Shown here piece after piece: positions 47,269 to 55,513 of a stretch of DNA of 64,000 nucleotides (position 1 is its first letter; every line of letters begins with the position of its first letter). The translations under genes and the position numbers were made by a program. The notes under the pieces were generated by a model. That model was not told the DNA's origin and did not search any database. It saw only the letters and a program-made list of their open reading frames with translations. The stretch lies in the NCBI GenBank assembly GCA_030949565.1, contig JAUZSK010000083.1, forward strand, positions 39,746 through 103,745, given 5' to 3'. The DNA is from Enterobacterales bacterium. Its GTDB lineage: Bacteria; Pseudomonadota; Gammaproteobacteria; Enterobacterales; Kangiellaceae.

Positions 47269-47937
47269 ATGATTACTCTACACTATCTAGAAAACTCCCG
47301 AGCTCAACGCATTCTTTGGTTACTAGAAGCGCTTGAGGTGGATTACAAATTAGCCTTGTATCATCGAAATAAACTGACTATGCTGGCGCCGAGCGAGCTA
47401 AAAAATATTCATCCCTTAGGCAAGTCTCCCGTTTTAACCGATGGGGATCTCGTTTTAGTTGAGTCCGGAGCGATTGTCGAGTATTTGATTGATACCTACG
47501 CTAAAGGGAAGTTTAAACCTAAAGCTAAAACTGATGACTATCTTAAATATCAGCAGTTTATGCACTACGCTGAAGCGAGTTTGATGCCTTTTTTACTGCT
47601 ATCTTTGATCTTTAACAAAATAAAAGAATCACCGATGCCATTTTTTGTTAAACCAGTGGCTAAACTTATCGCCAACAAAACGTTGACTAGTTTTGTTGCT
47701 CCCAATATTTCGACTAACCTCGATTATTTAGAAGAATATTTAGGTGATAATACTTGGTTTGCAGGAGATAAGATTAGCGGCGCTGATTTTATGATGAGTT
47801 TTCCCATTGAAGGCGCCGGCTCTCGTTTAGGTTTTGAAGAAAATTATCCTAATTTAAAGCGTTATATTGATCAAATTCATGCGTTACCTAGCTATCAAAA
47901 AGCGTTAGATAAGGGACTACCCTATATCTATGGTTAG
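47269..47937 (+). CDS. Glutathione S-transferase
   Basis: Thioredoxin-like N-terminal domain (LHYLENSRAQRILWLLEALEVDY, HPLGKSPVLTDGDLVLVESGAIVEYLIDTY with the glutathione-binding ES motif) followed by an all-helical C-terminal domain ending with ISGADFMMSFPIE. At 222 aa it is normal. It lies 25 bp after the cysteine-synthase gene, so they may be co-transcribed. Specific substrate unknown. Confidence 0.9.
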   Translation: MITLHYLENSRAQRILWLLEALEVDYKLALYHRNKLTMLAPSELKNIHPLGKSPVLTDGDLVLVESGAIVEYLIDTYAKGKFKPKAKTDDYLKYQQFMHYAEASLMPFLLLSLIFNKIKESPMPFFVKPVAKLIANKTLTSFVAPNISTNLDYLEEYLGDNTWFAGDKISGADFMMSFPIEGAGSRLGFEENYPNLKRYIDQIHALPSYQKALDKGLPYIYG

Positions 47938-47988
47938 AGGATGCGGTGGTTTGACACTATTATTAACTAAATAAAGGCGATAATCAAA

Positions 47989-48495
47989 ATGCTTAAATCA
48001 ATCATTAAATATGGTTTACTCTCTGGTATTGTGGTGGTTGCTATTCCAGCTATTTTTGAGATATTTATAGGTAATGATGAGTCCTCCTTTGCAATAAGTG
48101 AGCTTGTTGGATATTTTTCAATATTGGCAGCTTTAAGCTTGGTATTTTTTGCTAATAAAAAATATCTCGCTGAAGTTGGAACAGTAAGTTTTAAGTCATT
48201 ATGGTTGCTAGGGCTCGGCGTTACAAGTATCTCAAGTTTTATGTTTGGTCTGTATAATGTTATTTATGTTGCCTATATCGATCCAACTTTTCAAGAAAAA
48301 TATTTTGAATACTCAATCGAAAAAATAAAAAACAGTGGTGTGGATAGTCGATTAATAGAACAACAAGTGTCACAATTAGAATCGCAAAAAGAACTTTTTT
48401 TCGATCCAACATTTAATTTTTTGATCATGTTTTTAACTGTTTTTGTGATTGGCTTGGTCTTGAGTGGTATTTTTGCTTGGATTCAAAAGAAATAA
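47989..48495 (+). CDS. DUF4199-like inner-membrane protein
   Basis: A 168-aa protein with four transmembrane segments and KSIIKYGLLSGIVVVAIPAI at the N-terminus, typical of the DUF4199 family found mainly in Bacteroidetes but also in gammaproteobacteria. The extracytoplasmic loop between segments 3 and 4 is acidic. It follows the GST gene by 51 bp. Function unknown. Confidence 0.75.
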   Translation: MLKSIIKYGLLSGIVVVAIPAIFEIFIGNDESSFAISELVGYFSILAALSLVFFANKKYLAEVGTVSFKSLWLLGLGVTSISSFMFGLYNVIYVAYIDPTFQEKYFEYSIEKIKNSGVDSRLIEQQVSQLESQKELFFDPTFNFLIMFLTVFVIGLVLSGIFAWIQKK

Positions 48496-48535
48496 ATTAC
48501 GTTTTAATGAATCTTTTATTATTGGAGAGTTAAAT

Positions 48536-48909
48536 ATGATTGGATATGTCACCTTGGGAACCAATGATTTTGAAAAAGCCGCTGCTTTTTATGATGCATT
48601 ATTGGGTGAGTTGGGCGCTGGGCGTTTTTAGAAGGCGATTCCTTTATTGCTTGGGCAACAGCACCCGATCAGCCAGGTTTGAGCATTATTAAACCGCATG
48701 ATGGTGAAAAGGCCTGTGTCGGTAATGGCGTCATGGTTGCACTAGTGTGTGAAAGTGAAGAAAAAGTACAACAAATGTATAACAAAGCGATTGATTTAGG
48801 TGCAAGCGATGAAGGTAAGCCCGGACCTCGTGGTGAAGGTGGTTTTTACGCGGCCTATTTCCGCGATCTTGATGGCCATAAGCTCAACTTTTTCACCATG
48901 CCAATGTAA
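48536..48909 (+). pseudogene. VOC-family (glyoxalase-like) protein, one frameshift
   Basis: Starts at ATG 48536 with GGAGAG about seven bases upstream: IGYVTLGTNDFEKAAAFYDALLGE is a VOC N-terminus. The frame stops after GRF at a T5 run (48625-48629); one more T gives G-R-F-L-E-G-D-S-F-I-A-W and joins the second part, which holds GGFYAAYFRDLDGHKLNFF with the metal-binding Glu/His region of the family. About 124 aa restored. Probably an isomerase or dioxygenase-like metalloprotein; function unknown. Confidence 0.72.
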
Positions 48910-48967
48910 TAATTAAATAGCACCAACAATCTGACTCAATCGTTTGTTATACAAGGATTGTTGGCGG

Positions 48968-50635
48968 TTATTTTTTATATCTCAGTTTTCCGGCAATCCA
49001 TGTTTGTAAGACCTGCGTTTTCCAAATGTCCTGTGGATTGCCGTTAATAATATCCCTGTCCACTAGAATAAAATCTGCCCATTTGCCTTTTTCTAAGGAG
49101 CCTATCACCTTTTCTTGGTGAGCTGCGTAAGCCGCATTCAAGGTGAAGCTGATCAAAGCTTGCGTCGGGGTCATGGCTTCTTCGACACGCCAACCTTTTA
49201 ACGGTTGATTGTTCCGATCTTGGCGAGTTACTGCCGCATGTAAACCATAAAAAGCGTTAGCATACTCCACTGGAAAATCGGAACCCGATGCGACGATTGT
49301 GCCTTGCTTTAAAAAAGTTTGCCAAGCATAAGATCCTTTTAAGCGCTTTTGTCCCAATCGGTCGCCAGCCATATTCATATCACTGGTGGCATGAGTAGGT
49401 TGCATAGAAGCAATCACATCGAGATCTTTAAATCGAGGAATATCGTCAAGCGCTACGATTTGTGCATGTTCTATTCGATTTCTTTGTTGGCGTCCACCGA
49501 CTTTTTTGTAGGCGCTTTCAAGGCTATCTAAAACCATTCGATTACCCTTATCACCAATCGCATGAACATTGACTTGGAAATGATGAGCGAGGATCTGATT
49601 TACCAATGTTTGCAATTTGTCAGGCGGGGTGAGTAGCAGTCCGCTGTTATCGGAGTCATCGGCATAGGGTGCAAGTAAGGCGGCACCTCGGCTGCCTAAC
49701 GCGCCATCGGAATATAGCTTCACGCTGCGGATGGATAAGTAATCCTCAGCATCTTGAATGTGTCCCTGTTCGAGCCACTGATTCAACCAACCACTAGAAC
49801 CCTCTAGCATGCCATAGATCCTAAGCGGCAGTTTATGCTGCTTGACCCGATCTTGATAAATTGATAAATCGAGTGCTGAGACACCCGCATCATGCACACT
49901 GGTGATACCGAGTGAAAGCAAATGCTCAAAGGCTTTATCAAAGGCATATTCTTGTTCAATGCGATTATTTGGAGGCATTACTTTAGCCACTAGGTTCATT
50001 GCATTATCCACTAGAATACCGGTCGCTTTACCCTTAGCATCGCGTAGAATTTTACCACCAGCGGGATCAGGCGTCGCATCATTAATTCCGGCTAACGCAA
50101 GCGCTTTCGAGTTGAGCCAAGCAGCATGACCATCGATACGGGTGAGAACAACAGGCTTTTTAATCCCGGTGGCATCGAGTGATCGGCGAGAAGGAAATGC
50201 TTTATTAAGCCACAAAACTTGATTCCAACCCCGACCTATAATCCACCGTGCTTGTGAATTGTTTTGCGCAAATTGCTTAACCCTATCAACCGCTTGTTGT
50301 TCGGATAGAACACCACGTAATTTGACTCTAAGCATTTCATTGCCTAAGGATGAAACATGACCGTGAGCATCAATTAAGCCTGGCAATAGAAACTGACCTT
50401 GACCATCTATAGAGTGACAGGATTGGAATTGTTTTGGCCAATTACCGCGACCAATCGATAAAACTTTACCCTTATTGAAGGCCAACCAATTAAAAGTAGT
50501 TAAGTCTTTTGAGCCCTGCATTGCCGTGTAGCCAGTCACATTAACTAATATTTGACATGAGTTAGCGGCAAATAAGTGACTGCTAAAAAATAGTAACAGG
50601 CTAGTAAAGCAAGCTGGGACAATGTTTAAACGCAT
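48968..50635 (-). CDS. Exported amidohydrolase (YtcJ-like)
   Basis: A signal peptide (IVPACFTSLLLFFSSHLFAA) indicates export. The metal-binding motif is LLPGLIDAHGHVSSLG; the catalytic core continues GRGWNQVLW, YSDGALGSRGA, IGDKGNRMVL, EHAQIVALDDI and ASGSDFPVEYAN with the conserved Asp. At about 555 aa it matches YtcJ-type amidohydrolases of amidohydrolase_3. ATG 50635 with GGAG seven bases upstream is preferred over ATG 50647. Substrate unknown. Confidence 0.88.
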   Translation of the reverse strand: MRLNIVPACFTSLLLFFSSHLFAANSCQILVNVTGYTAMQGSKDLTTFNWLAFNKGKVLSIGRGNWPKQFQSCHSIDGQGQFLLPGLIDAHGHVSSLGNEMLRVKLRGVLSEQQAVDRVKQFAQNNSQARWIIGRGWNQVLWLNKAFPSRRSLDATGIKKPVVLTRIDGHAAWLNSKALALAGINDATPDPAGGKILRDAKGKATGILVDNAMNLVAKVMPPNNRIEQEYAFDKAFEHLLSLGITSVHDAGVSALDLSIYQDRVKQHKLPLRIYGMLEGSSGWLNQWLEQGHIQDAEDYLSIRSVKLYSDGALGSRGAALLAPYADDSDNSGLLLTPPDKLQTLVNQILAHHFQVNVHAIGDKGNRMVLDSLESAYKKVGGRQQRNRIEHAQIVALDDIPRFKDLDVIASMQPTHATSDMNMAGDRLGQKRLKGSYAWQTFLKQGTIVASGSDFPVEYANAFYGLHAAVTRQDRNNQPLKGWRVEEAMTPTQALISFTLNAAYAAHQEKVIGSLEKGKWADFILVDRDIINGNPQDIWKTQVLQTWIAGKLRYKK

Positions 50636-50824
50636 AAAAAACTCCACTAAGACGAAATAGTTGATGGACAGAGAGTTTAAAGTATTTTTGCCAAATTTGT
50701 CGAGAACAGCCCATTATTTATTTTGCAACATTCTAATCGCTGAAATTCTAACAAACAGTCTTTTTTATACGGATTGCTTTGCTATACTAAAGGTTCATTC
50801 AGCTTAACTGTTTAAGGATTTATA

Positions 50825-51271
50825 ATGAAATTTCGCTATTTATTGCTGGGTATGCTCACTTTTTTACATTTTTCTAGTTTTGCAAAGCAAGAAAAACCGG
50901 CGATTGATGATTTATCCTTTTCAATATCTGTTTTACTGAGCCTCGCATTAGACGTTACTATTTGTGAAGCCGATCATCCTGAAATGCGTGACATCGCTAC
51001 CAATAAACATAGAACACTAAAAAATAATCTTAGTCTAGTGGAAAAACAAACAACCAGCCTATATGGTAAAACTGCCTACCAGAAGATTGAAAAACGAACC
51101 TTACTCTATATCGGTCCCATTGCTATGAAACGTCGTGCTCAAGACTATTATTCAAAATCATTTTGTCAAAATTTTTTGCAAGATGCTGAGAAAATGGCCC
51201 CAGAGTCAGCAAATTTGAGTCAGACAACCAAGACAATAAAAGCGGAAACCAAGGCTGGGAGTCAGCCTTGA
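50825..51271 (+). CDS. Hypothetical exported protein, 148 aa
   Basis: Not recognised. A signal peptide (FRYLLLGMLTFLHFSSFA) is followed by a helical protein with two conserved-looking Cys residues (ICEADHPEMR, KSFCQNFLQDAEKM) that could form a disulfide. AAGGA precedes the ATG by about eight bases. It stands alone between the amidohydrolase and a small membrane protein. Confidence 0.55.
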   Translation: MKFRYLLLGMLTFLHFSSFAKQEKPAIDDLSFSISVLLSLALDVTICEADHPEMRDIATNKHRTLKNNLSLVEKQTTSLYGKTAYQKIEKRTLLYIGPIAMKRRAQDYYSKSFCQNFLQDAEKMAPESANLSQTTKTIKAETKAGSQP

Positions 51272-51622
51272 TAAAACAAACCAACGGCTAATACCTCATC
51301 CTGAGCAGAGCTACGAAGCGAAGATATCCTTGCCAGTGGCATAATGCGATATGAGCTAGCAATGCGTTATTGACTAGTCCTATTGGAAAAGTTGATTTAG
51401 CCATCATTACCATATGCATTTTAAAATCTCATCTGCTTTAGTTTTTCGTGAAAGGCCGTCCGGGTCAATCGCTTACAAATTCGGCTAAAATACTCCTAGT
51501 TTCCAATAATTAAACTGAGCAACACAGGTCTTCCAGTGCGAGTTGTGATTACGGCCAAATAATGCTATTTTGACCACTTAATTTAAAATAACAAAAACAG
51601 CAAGGTTCAGGGAGCAACTAGT
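51272..51622. other. Intergenic region before a small membrane protein
   Basis: About 350 bp without a credible ORF. A stretch at 51430-51495 is partly similar to 63147-63205, with shared ATCTG(C/T)TTTAGTTT and GAAAGGC blocks, so it may be a fragment of a dispersed element. No terminator or known RNA was seen. Confidence 0.4.
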
Positions 51623-51928
51623 ATGGGTGCATTAGCGATTATTTTTGTAGTTGATATGACCGTTACCACAGCGATCACCTATTTAGCGACCTTAATTAGT
51701 CGCGTATCGATTCAATTTGATAGACTTCTGGTCATTGTCGCGATGAGCGCAATAATCTCTTTAATCCCTAGTATTGGTTGGTTTTTGGGTATTGCTCTCT
51801 TTTTATATCTTATGGTTAAGTCTTCAAATGCTAATCTCACCGATGCGCTTTGGGTGGTGGTTTTCTCCAAATTATTCTCCATGGGGGCTGTGCTGTTGTT
51901 ATTTGCTAGCTTCAACCTTTCGCAATAG
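51623..51928 (+). CDS. Small inner-membrane protein, 101 aa
   Basis: Three hydrophobic segments (IIFVVDMTVTTAITYLATLI, LLVIVAMSAIISLIPSIGWFL, LWVVVFSKLFSMGAVLLLFA) fill most of the chain. GGGAG lies nine bases before the ATG, which supports a real gene. Not assigned to a family. It precedes the YeeE/YedE gene by 109 bp. Confidence 0.6.
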   Translation: MGALAIIFVVDMTVTTAITYLATLISRVSIQFDRLLVIVAMSAIISLIPSIGWFLGIALFLYLMVKSSNANLTDALWVVVFSKLFSMGAVLLLFASFNLSQ

Positions 51929-52037
51929 CCGCTAAATATTGATAATTCCATCATACTAAATAGCTATTAGTGGTTGATTTCGTGCTCTTTTTGGTTAATA
52001 TTGATCTTTTACAATCTGTCCATAAGGAACTAGCACT

Positions 52038-53219
52038 GTGTCTGGATTTATTAATAGTATAAAAAATAGCCCAAGCAATCTTTTCTTTACTCTCGCATTT
52101 ACAGCAACCGTGGTTGCGATGTATAGCCTTGTTGGTACCAAGCAGGGAAATCTCTATGTTATCGGTAGTGCGTTAGGGCTGGTTTTACATCAAGCTAGTT
52201 TTGGTTTTACCGCCGGCTTTACTCATATCATTAAAAACACACGAACCCAGCAGTTAAGAGCACAAATGCTGATGCTGATTGCTGCGAGTGTCATCATGTT
52301 GCCGATGTTTGCTCAAGGAGAATTCAATGGACACGCGTTATCCGGCAAGTTGACTCCGATTAGTACAGCCATGGCGGCGGGTGCTTTTATTTTTGGTATG
52401 GGGATGCAATTAGGTGGTGGTTGCGCCTCTGGCACGTTAGCTTATCTTGGTTCGGGCAGTCTACGCATGGGCATTACCTTGGTGGGTTTTATTGTTGGTT
52501 CTTTAATTGGAACTTTTCATTTTCCTTGGTGGAATGCCATGCCATCACTCGGTCGATTTTCCATGCTCCATGATTGGGGTTTGATGACCGCGATAGTGGT
52601 CAATGTGGCAATCGCCGGGGGCTTTTGGAAAGTGTTTTTAATGTTAGAAAAAAAGCGTCACGGTGATATTCAGCCAGTTAACAATGCGACCACGGACAAA
52701 AAAGAAGGTTTCTTAGCCAATAAATGGCCGCTGGTTTTAGCCGCATTTCTACTGGCAGCTCTCAATCTCGCGACCCTTCTGGTTAAAGGAAAGCCTTGGG
52801 GTGTGACTTCGGGTTTCGCCTTGTGGGGCGGTAAAATTTACCATATGTTTGGTGGTGATCTCAGTGGATATGAGTATTGGCAAAAAGCTTCTTGGGCTAA
52901 GGCGTTAGACACTTCGGTATTTAAACACAGCACTTCAGTCATGAATTTCGGTTTGGTCTTAGGCATTTGGTGGGCGGCTAAAGTCAGTAGCAAGATTGAT
53001 TTTAGCTACAAGGCTTCGGGTAAATTAATCTTCCGTCTTATTCTTGGTGGCTTGTTTTTAGGCTACGGTGCACGACTGGCTTCGGGCTGTAATATTGGTG
53101 CCTATTTCAGCGGTATCGCGTCCGGCAGTTTGCATGGCTGGGCTTGGTTTGCGGTTGCTGGCGTAGGAAATTATGTTGGCTTTAAGCTTAAAAATGGCAT
53201 TCTTGCTGATAATGCCTAG
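52038..53219 (+). CDS. YeeE/YedE-family (TsuA-like) thiosulfate transporter
   Basis: Inner-membrane protein of two homologous halves. Each half carries the conserved Cys-containing motif: GGGCASGTLAYLGSGS and ASGCNIGAYFSGIASGSLHGW, the channel cysteines that pass thiosulfate in TsuA. At 393 aa it is a fused two-domain form. It starts with GTG at 52038, with GGA about ten bases upstream. A terminator follows. Confidence 0.9.
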   Translation: MSGFINSIKNSPSNLFFTLAFTATVVAMYSLVGTKQGNLYVIGSALGLVLHQASFGFTAGFTHIIKNTRTQQLRAQMLMLIAASVIMLPMFAQGEFNGHALSGKLTPISTAMAAGAFIFGMGMQLGGGCASGTLAYLGSGSLRMGITLVGFIVGSLIGTFHFPWWNAMPSLGRFSMLHDWGLMTAIVVNVAIAGGFWKVFLMLEKKRHGDIQPVNNATTDKKEGFLANKWPLVLAAFLLAALNLATLLVKGKPWGVTSGFALWGGKIYHMFGGDLSGYEYWQKASWAKALDTSVFKHSTSVMNFGLVLGIWWAAKVSSKIDFSYKASGKLIFRLILGGLFLGYGARLASGCNIGAYFSGIASGSLHGWAWFAVAGVGNYVGFKLKNGILADNA

Positions 53220-53241
53220 TGTGTTTAGTCTTATATACTAG

Positions 53242-53267
53242 AGGGTGACTGGGTCACCCTTTTTTTA
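53242..53267 (+). terminator. Intrinsic terminator after the YeeE/YedE gene
   Basis: AGGGTGAC and GTCACCCT around a three-base loop, eight perfect pairs, followed by T7. Confidence 0.9.
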
Positions 53268-53311
53268 TCGATTTGATGTCCCCGCTAGCAGCGACTCGTA
53301 TTTCGCCTATG

Positions 53312-53349
53312 TTCGATTTTATCGAATTATTTACCGATATAATTCGAAT
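53312..53349 (+). promoter_or_regulatory. Promoter and candidate operators of the carbonic anhydrase gene
   Basis: A 15-bp palindrome TTCGAT-TTT-ATCGAA (53312-53326) precedes TATAAT (53338-53343), itself overlapping AATTCGAATT (53340-53349). The palindrome occupies the -35 region, so a repressor bound there could block the promoter. Confidence 0.4.
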
Positions 53350-53430
53350 TTAATTATTCTTGATTTAGGGTAGAATTTGTTTTGCACACTCATCGACTAT
53401 CAATTGAAAGGATAAAGAGGTATACACACT

Positions 53431-54210
53431 ATGCACCACAGGATTTTATTGATCTCCACCATTTCCACTTTTAGCAAATCAGTCTTGGTTTTGGTTTGTG
53501 CTCTACTAAGCCCGTCAATCTTGGCTTCAGCGTCATCACACTGGGGATATAGCGGCGATAAAGGGCCGCTGCATTGGGCCGAATTGTCGTCTGACAACGC
53601 CGCATGCAGTGGCAAAAACCAGTCACCGATTAACTTAACTGGTTTTATTGAAGCAGAGCTTCCGGCAATTGACTTTTCTTATGCTAAACAAGGTAAGGAT
53701 AGTAATGAAATACTTAATAACGGCCATACAATCCAAATCAATACCCAGCAAGATAGCCATATAAAGGTTGATGATCAGAAATTTACCCTACTGCAAGTTC
53801 ACTTTCATTCACCTAGTGAGAACCATTTAAATGGTAAAAGCTATCCTTTTGAGGCTCATTTAGTGCATGCTAACGAGCAGGGAGAGTTGGCTGTTATTGG
53901 TGTGTTTTTTGAGCTGGGTGAAGCCAATTCCGCGCTCACCAAAGCTTGGGCGGCGATGCCGAAACATGAGGACCAGAAGTTTCATTTTGCCAATCTGATT
54001 AATAGTTCCGAGCTGCTTTCTGAAAATAAAGACTATTACCGTTTTTCTGGATCTTTAACCACACCGCCATGCAGTGAAGGCGTTAGATGGCTAGTCATGA
54101 AGCAGTCATTAACGCTGTCAGATTGGCAATTAAAAGCCTTTAACCAAGTTTTAGGGGAAGCTAATAATCGTCCGATACAGCCAATAAATGCAAGGCGTAT
54201 TCTACAATAG
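53431..54210 (+). CDS. Alpha-type carbonic anhydrase, exported
   Basis: Signal peptide ends near LASA. The alpha-CA signature is intact: HWGYSGDKGPLHWAEL, NQSPINL, the zinc triad in LQVHFHSPSEN and EAHLVHA, and TTPPCSEGVRW near the end. At 259 aa it is full length, periplasmic. It hydrates CO2 and probably feeds bicarbonate or buffers the periplasm. It stands alone behind a promoter with palindromes. Confidence 0.94.
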   Translation: MHHRILLISTISTFSKSVLVLVCALLSPSILASASSHWGYSGDKGPLHWAELSSDNAACSGKNQSPINLTGFIEAELPAIDFSYAKQGKDSNEILNNGHTIQINTQQDSHIKVDDQKFTLLQVHFHSPSENHLNGKSYPFEAHLVHANEQGELAVIGVFFELGEANSALTKAWAAMPKHEDQKFHFANLINSSELLSENKDYYRFSGSLTTPPCSEGVRWLVMKQSLTLSDWQLKAFNQVLGEANNRPIQPINARRILQ

Positions 54211-54307
54211 TTAATTGCTAACTTTATGTGATCAATCATACTTTCGACAGTTAACAATCTACTGCGAAGGTGTGGTTGGATTGTTACTTTTTTAACCGGC
54301 GAGACAA

Positions 54308-55047
54308 TTATTTAAATTGATACTCAAGCATAATGCCATCCTCACCACCATTCCAACCTTTAAACCCAGCATTGGAAGTATGGCGAAAAAACAATCGCCA
54401 CTTTTCACCTTGCAAACCGATGTTTTCTCTAAACATCCAGCGGCTGGAGTTTTATACCCGTTACCAACCAATATACGTGAATCAGTGTTCAGCTAGTAAT
54501 TCTGAACAAGGCGTCACTCGCAGGGAATGGCTAGCCCTTTCCAAGAGTTACAACGCGGTGCAGGATTACTAGCTGAACACCCGTAGGGCAAGGCTATAAA
54601 CGACCATCTTTTTTGTTAAACCAATTTCAGCTAGAATGACTAGCTTAAAAAATGGTTTGCCTCAAATATGATTGTTTCTAGACATGCTGATTTACGTATA
54701 TTGGTTGGTAACGGGTATAACCACGACAAATGATCCGCATAAGCAACACCAAAATCCAAAAATAATTTGACGCCCTTAATCTGAGTGCTTAAAAGCTCCC
54801 GAGTAATGGCCGCGATATTATGCGAGGGGATGGTGACTGTTCCCCATTCTGGGTGCTCACCGTACCAAGGTGAACGGTTGTACTGAGTAAAGTGAGAGAG
54901 GTCAACTCGCCAATCACCTTGTTGATAAGCGATGGAGTAGATTTTTCCAACTGCATCATCGGCTTTTCGGGTGTTACCGTAGGCTAGATATATTTCAGCT
55001 ATTGAAGAGGTGCTAATAAGTAATAATAAACAGGCTAATATTTTCAT
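54308..55047 (-). pseudogene. pagL: PagL-like lipid A 3-O-deacylase gene split by an inserted element
   Basis: The N-terminal part runs from ATG 55047 (signal peptide LACLLLLISTSSIA) to TGG at 54723-54721, ending FGVAYADHLSW. The C-terminal part, from AAC 54451 to the stop at 54308, reads NSSRWMFRENIGL, FFRHTSNAGFKGWN and EYQFK, with the His/Ser active-site motif (H-x-S-N-A-G) of the outer-membrane lipid A deacylase PagL. Taking out exactly 54452-54720 joins both parts in frame into 156 aa, a normal PagL length. So the gene was intact before insertion; it now ends prematurely inside the element. Confidence 0.75.
54452..54720. mobile_element. 269-bp MITE-like element with 34-bp terminal inverted repeats
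   Basis: Both ends carry TTATACCCGTTACC... and its reverse complement ...GGTAACGGGTATAA. The repeats cover 54452-54485 and 54687-54720 with one mismatch. A second pair of inverted repeats (GTGTTCAGCTAGTAAT) lies inside, near 54487 and 54568. It has no transposase ORF, so it is non-autonomous. TA dinucleotides at each end could reflect TA target duplication, but removing the full 269 bp restores the pagL frame. No second copy was seen in the window. Confidence 0.75.
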
Positions 55048-55296
55048 TGGTTGGCTTATTGGGGTTAGGATCAGGCTAGATGAATTAATAATGAATACTT
55101 TTAAATTGCTCATTGATCAATCCAAGGGTTTGACCTTGAATATAGCTTTATATGCTAATAAAAACAACCGTCTGCTTTAAATTAAAAACAATCATTGAGC
55201 AACTAAAAGACTGGCTACTCAGGCTACATAAACCTTAAAATAGAGATAAAAGAGGCATAACTGTATAAGTTAAACACTGCAATACAAGGATAAAGA

Positions 55297-55374
55297 TGCA
55301 CCATTTTGGTGCATCTTTTAATATTTTGCACCAAAATGGTGCAAAACTCTCAATGAATGCACCAAAATGGTGCA
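55297..55374 (+). promoter_or_regulatory. Three NtrC-type enhancer sites upstream of preT
   Basis: Palindromes TGCACCATTTTGGTGCA (55297-55313) and TGCACCAAAATGGTGCA (55327-55343, 55358-55374) all fit the NtrC consensus TGCACC-N5-GGTGCA. Centres are 30 and 31 bp apart, about three helical turns, so bound dimers would lie on one face. NtrC activates sigma-54 promoters; a clear one was not found. A weak GG-N10-GC match lies near 55393. Confidence 0.7.
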
Positions 55375-55513
55375 AAAACCATTGATGCCGGATATTTTTG
55401 GGCTTTTTCTGATCTTGTAGCAGAAGGCAATTATTTACCACTTGACTAATTGGTCAAGAATGAATAATGTTGGCTTGTTCAACTCTTTCATATTTGACCT
55501 AAAAGGAAAAATA

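Noticed and set aside
51430..51495. Mobile element at the segment similar to 63147-63205
   Set aside because: Only partial similarity, no inverted repeats or ORF; treated as a minor dispersed sequence.
54333..54572. 79-codon plus-strand ORF in the pagL region
   Set aside because: It overlaps the antisense C-terminal part of pagL and the left end of the inserted element; the pagL frame on the minus strand explains the sequence better.
55385..55410. Sigma-54 promoter with GG-N10-GC near 55393
   Set aside because: The flanking bases do not match the consensus beyond the invariant GG and GC; distance to the sites is shorter than usual.
55235..55441. 68-codon minus-strand ORF before preT
   Set aside because: It runs through the three NtrC-type palindromes; its residue pattern follows the repeated operators and it is not a believable protein.
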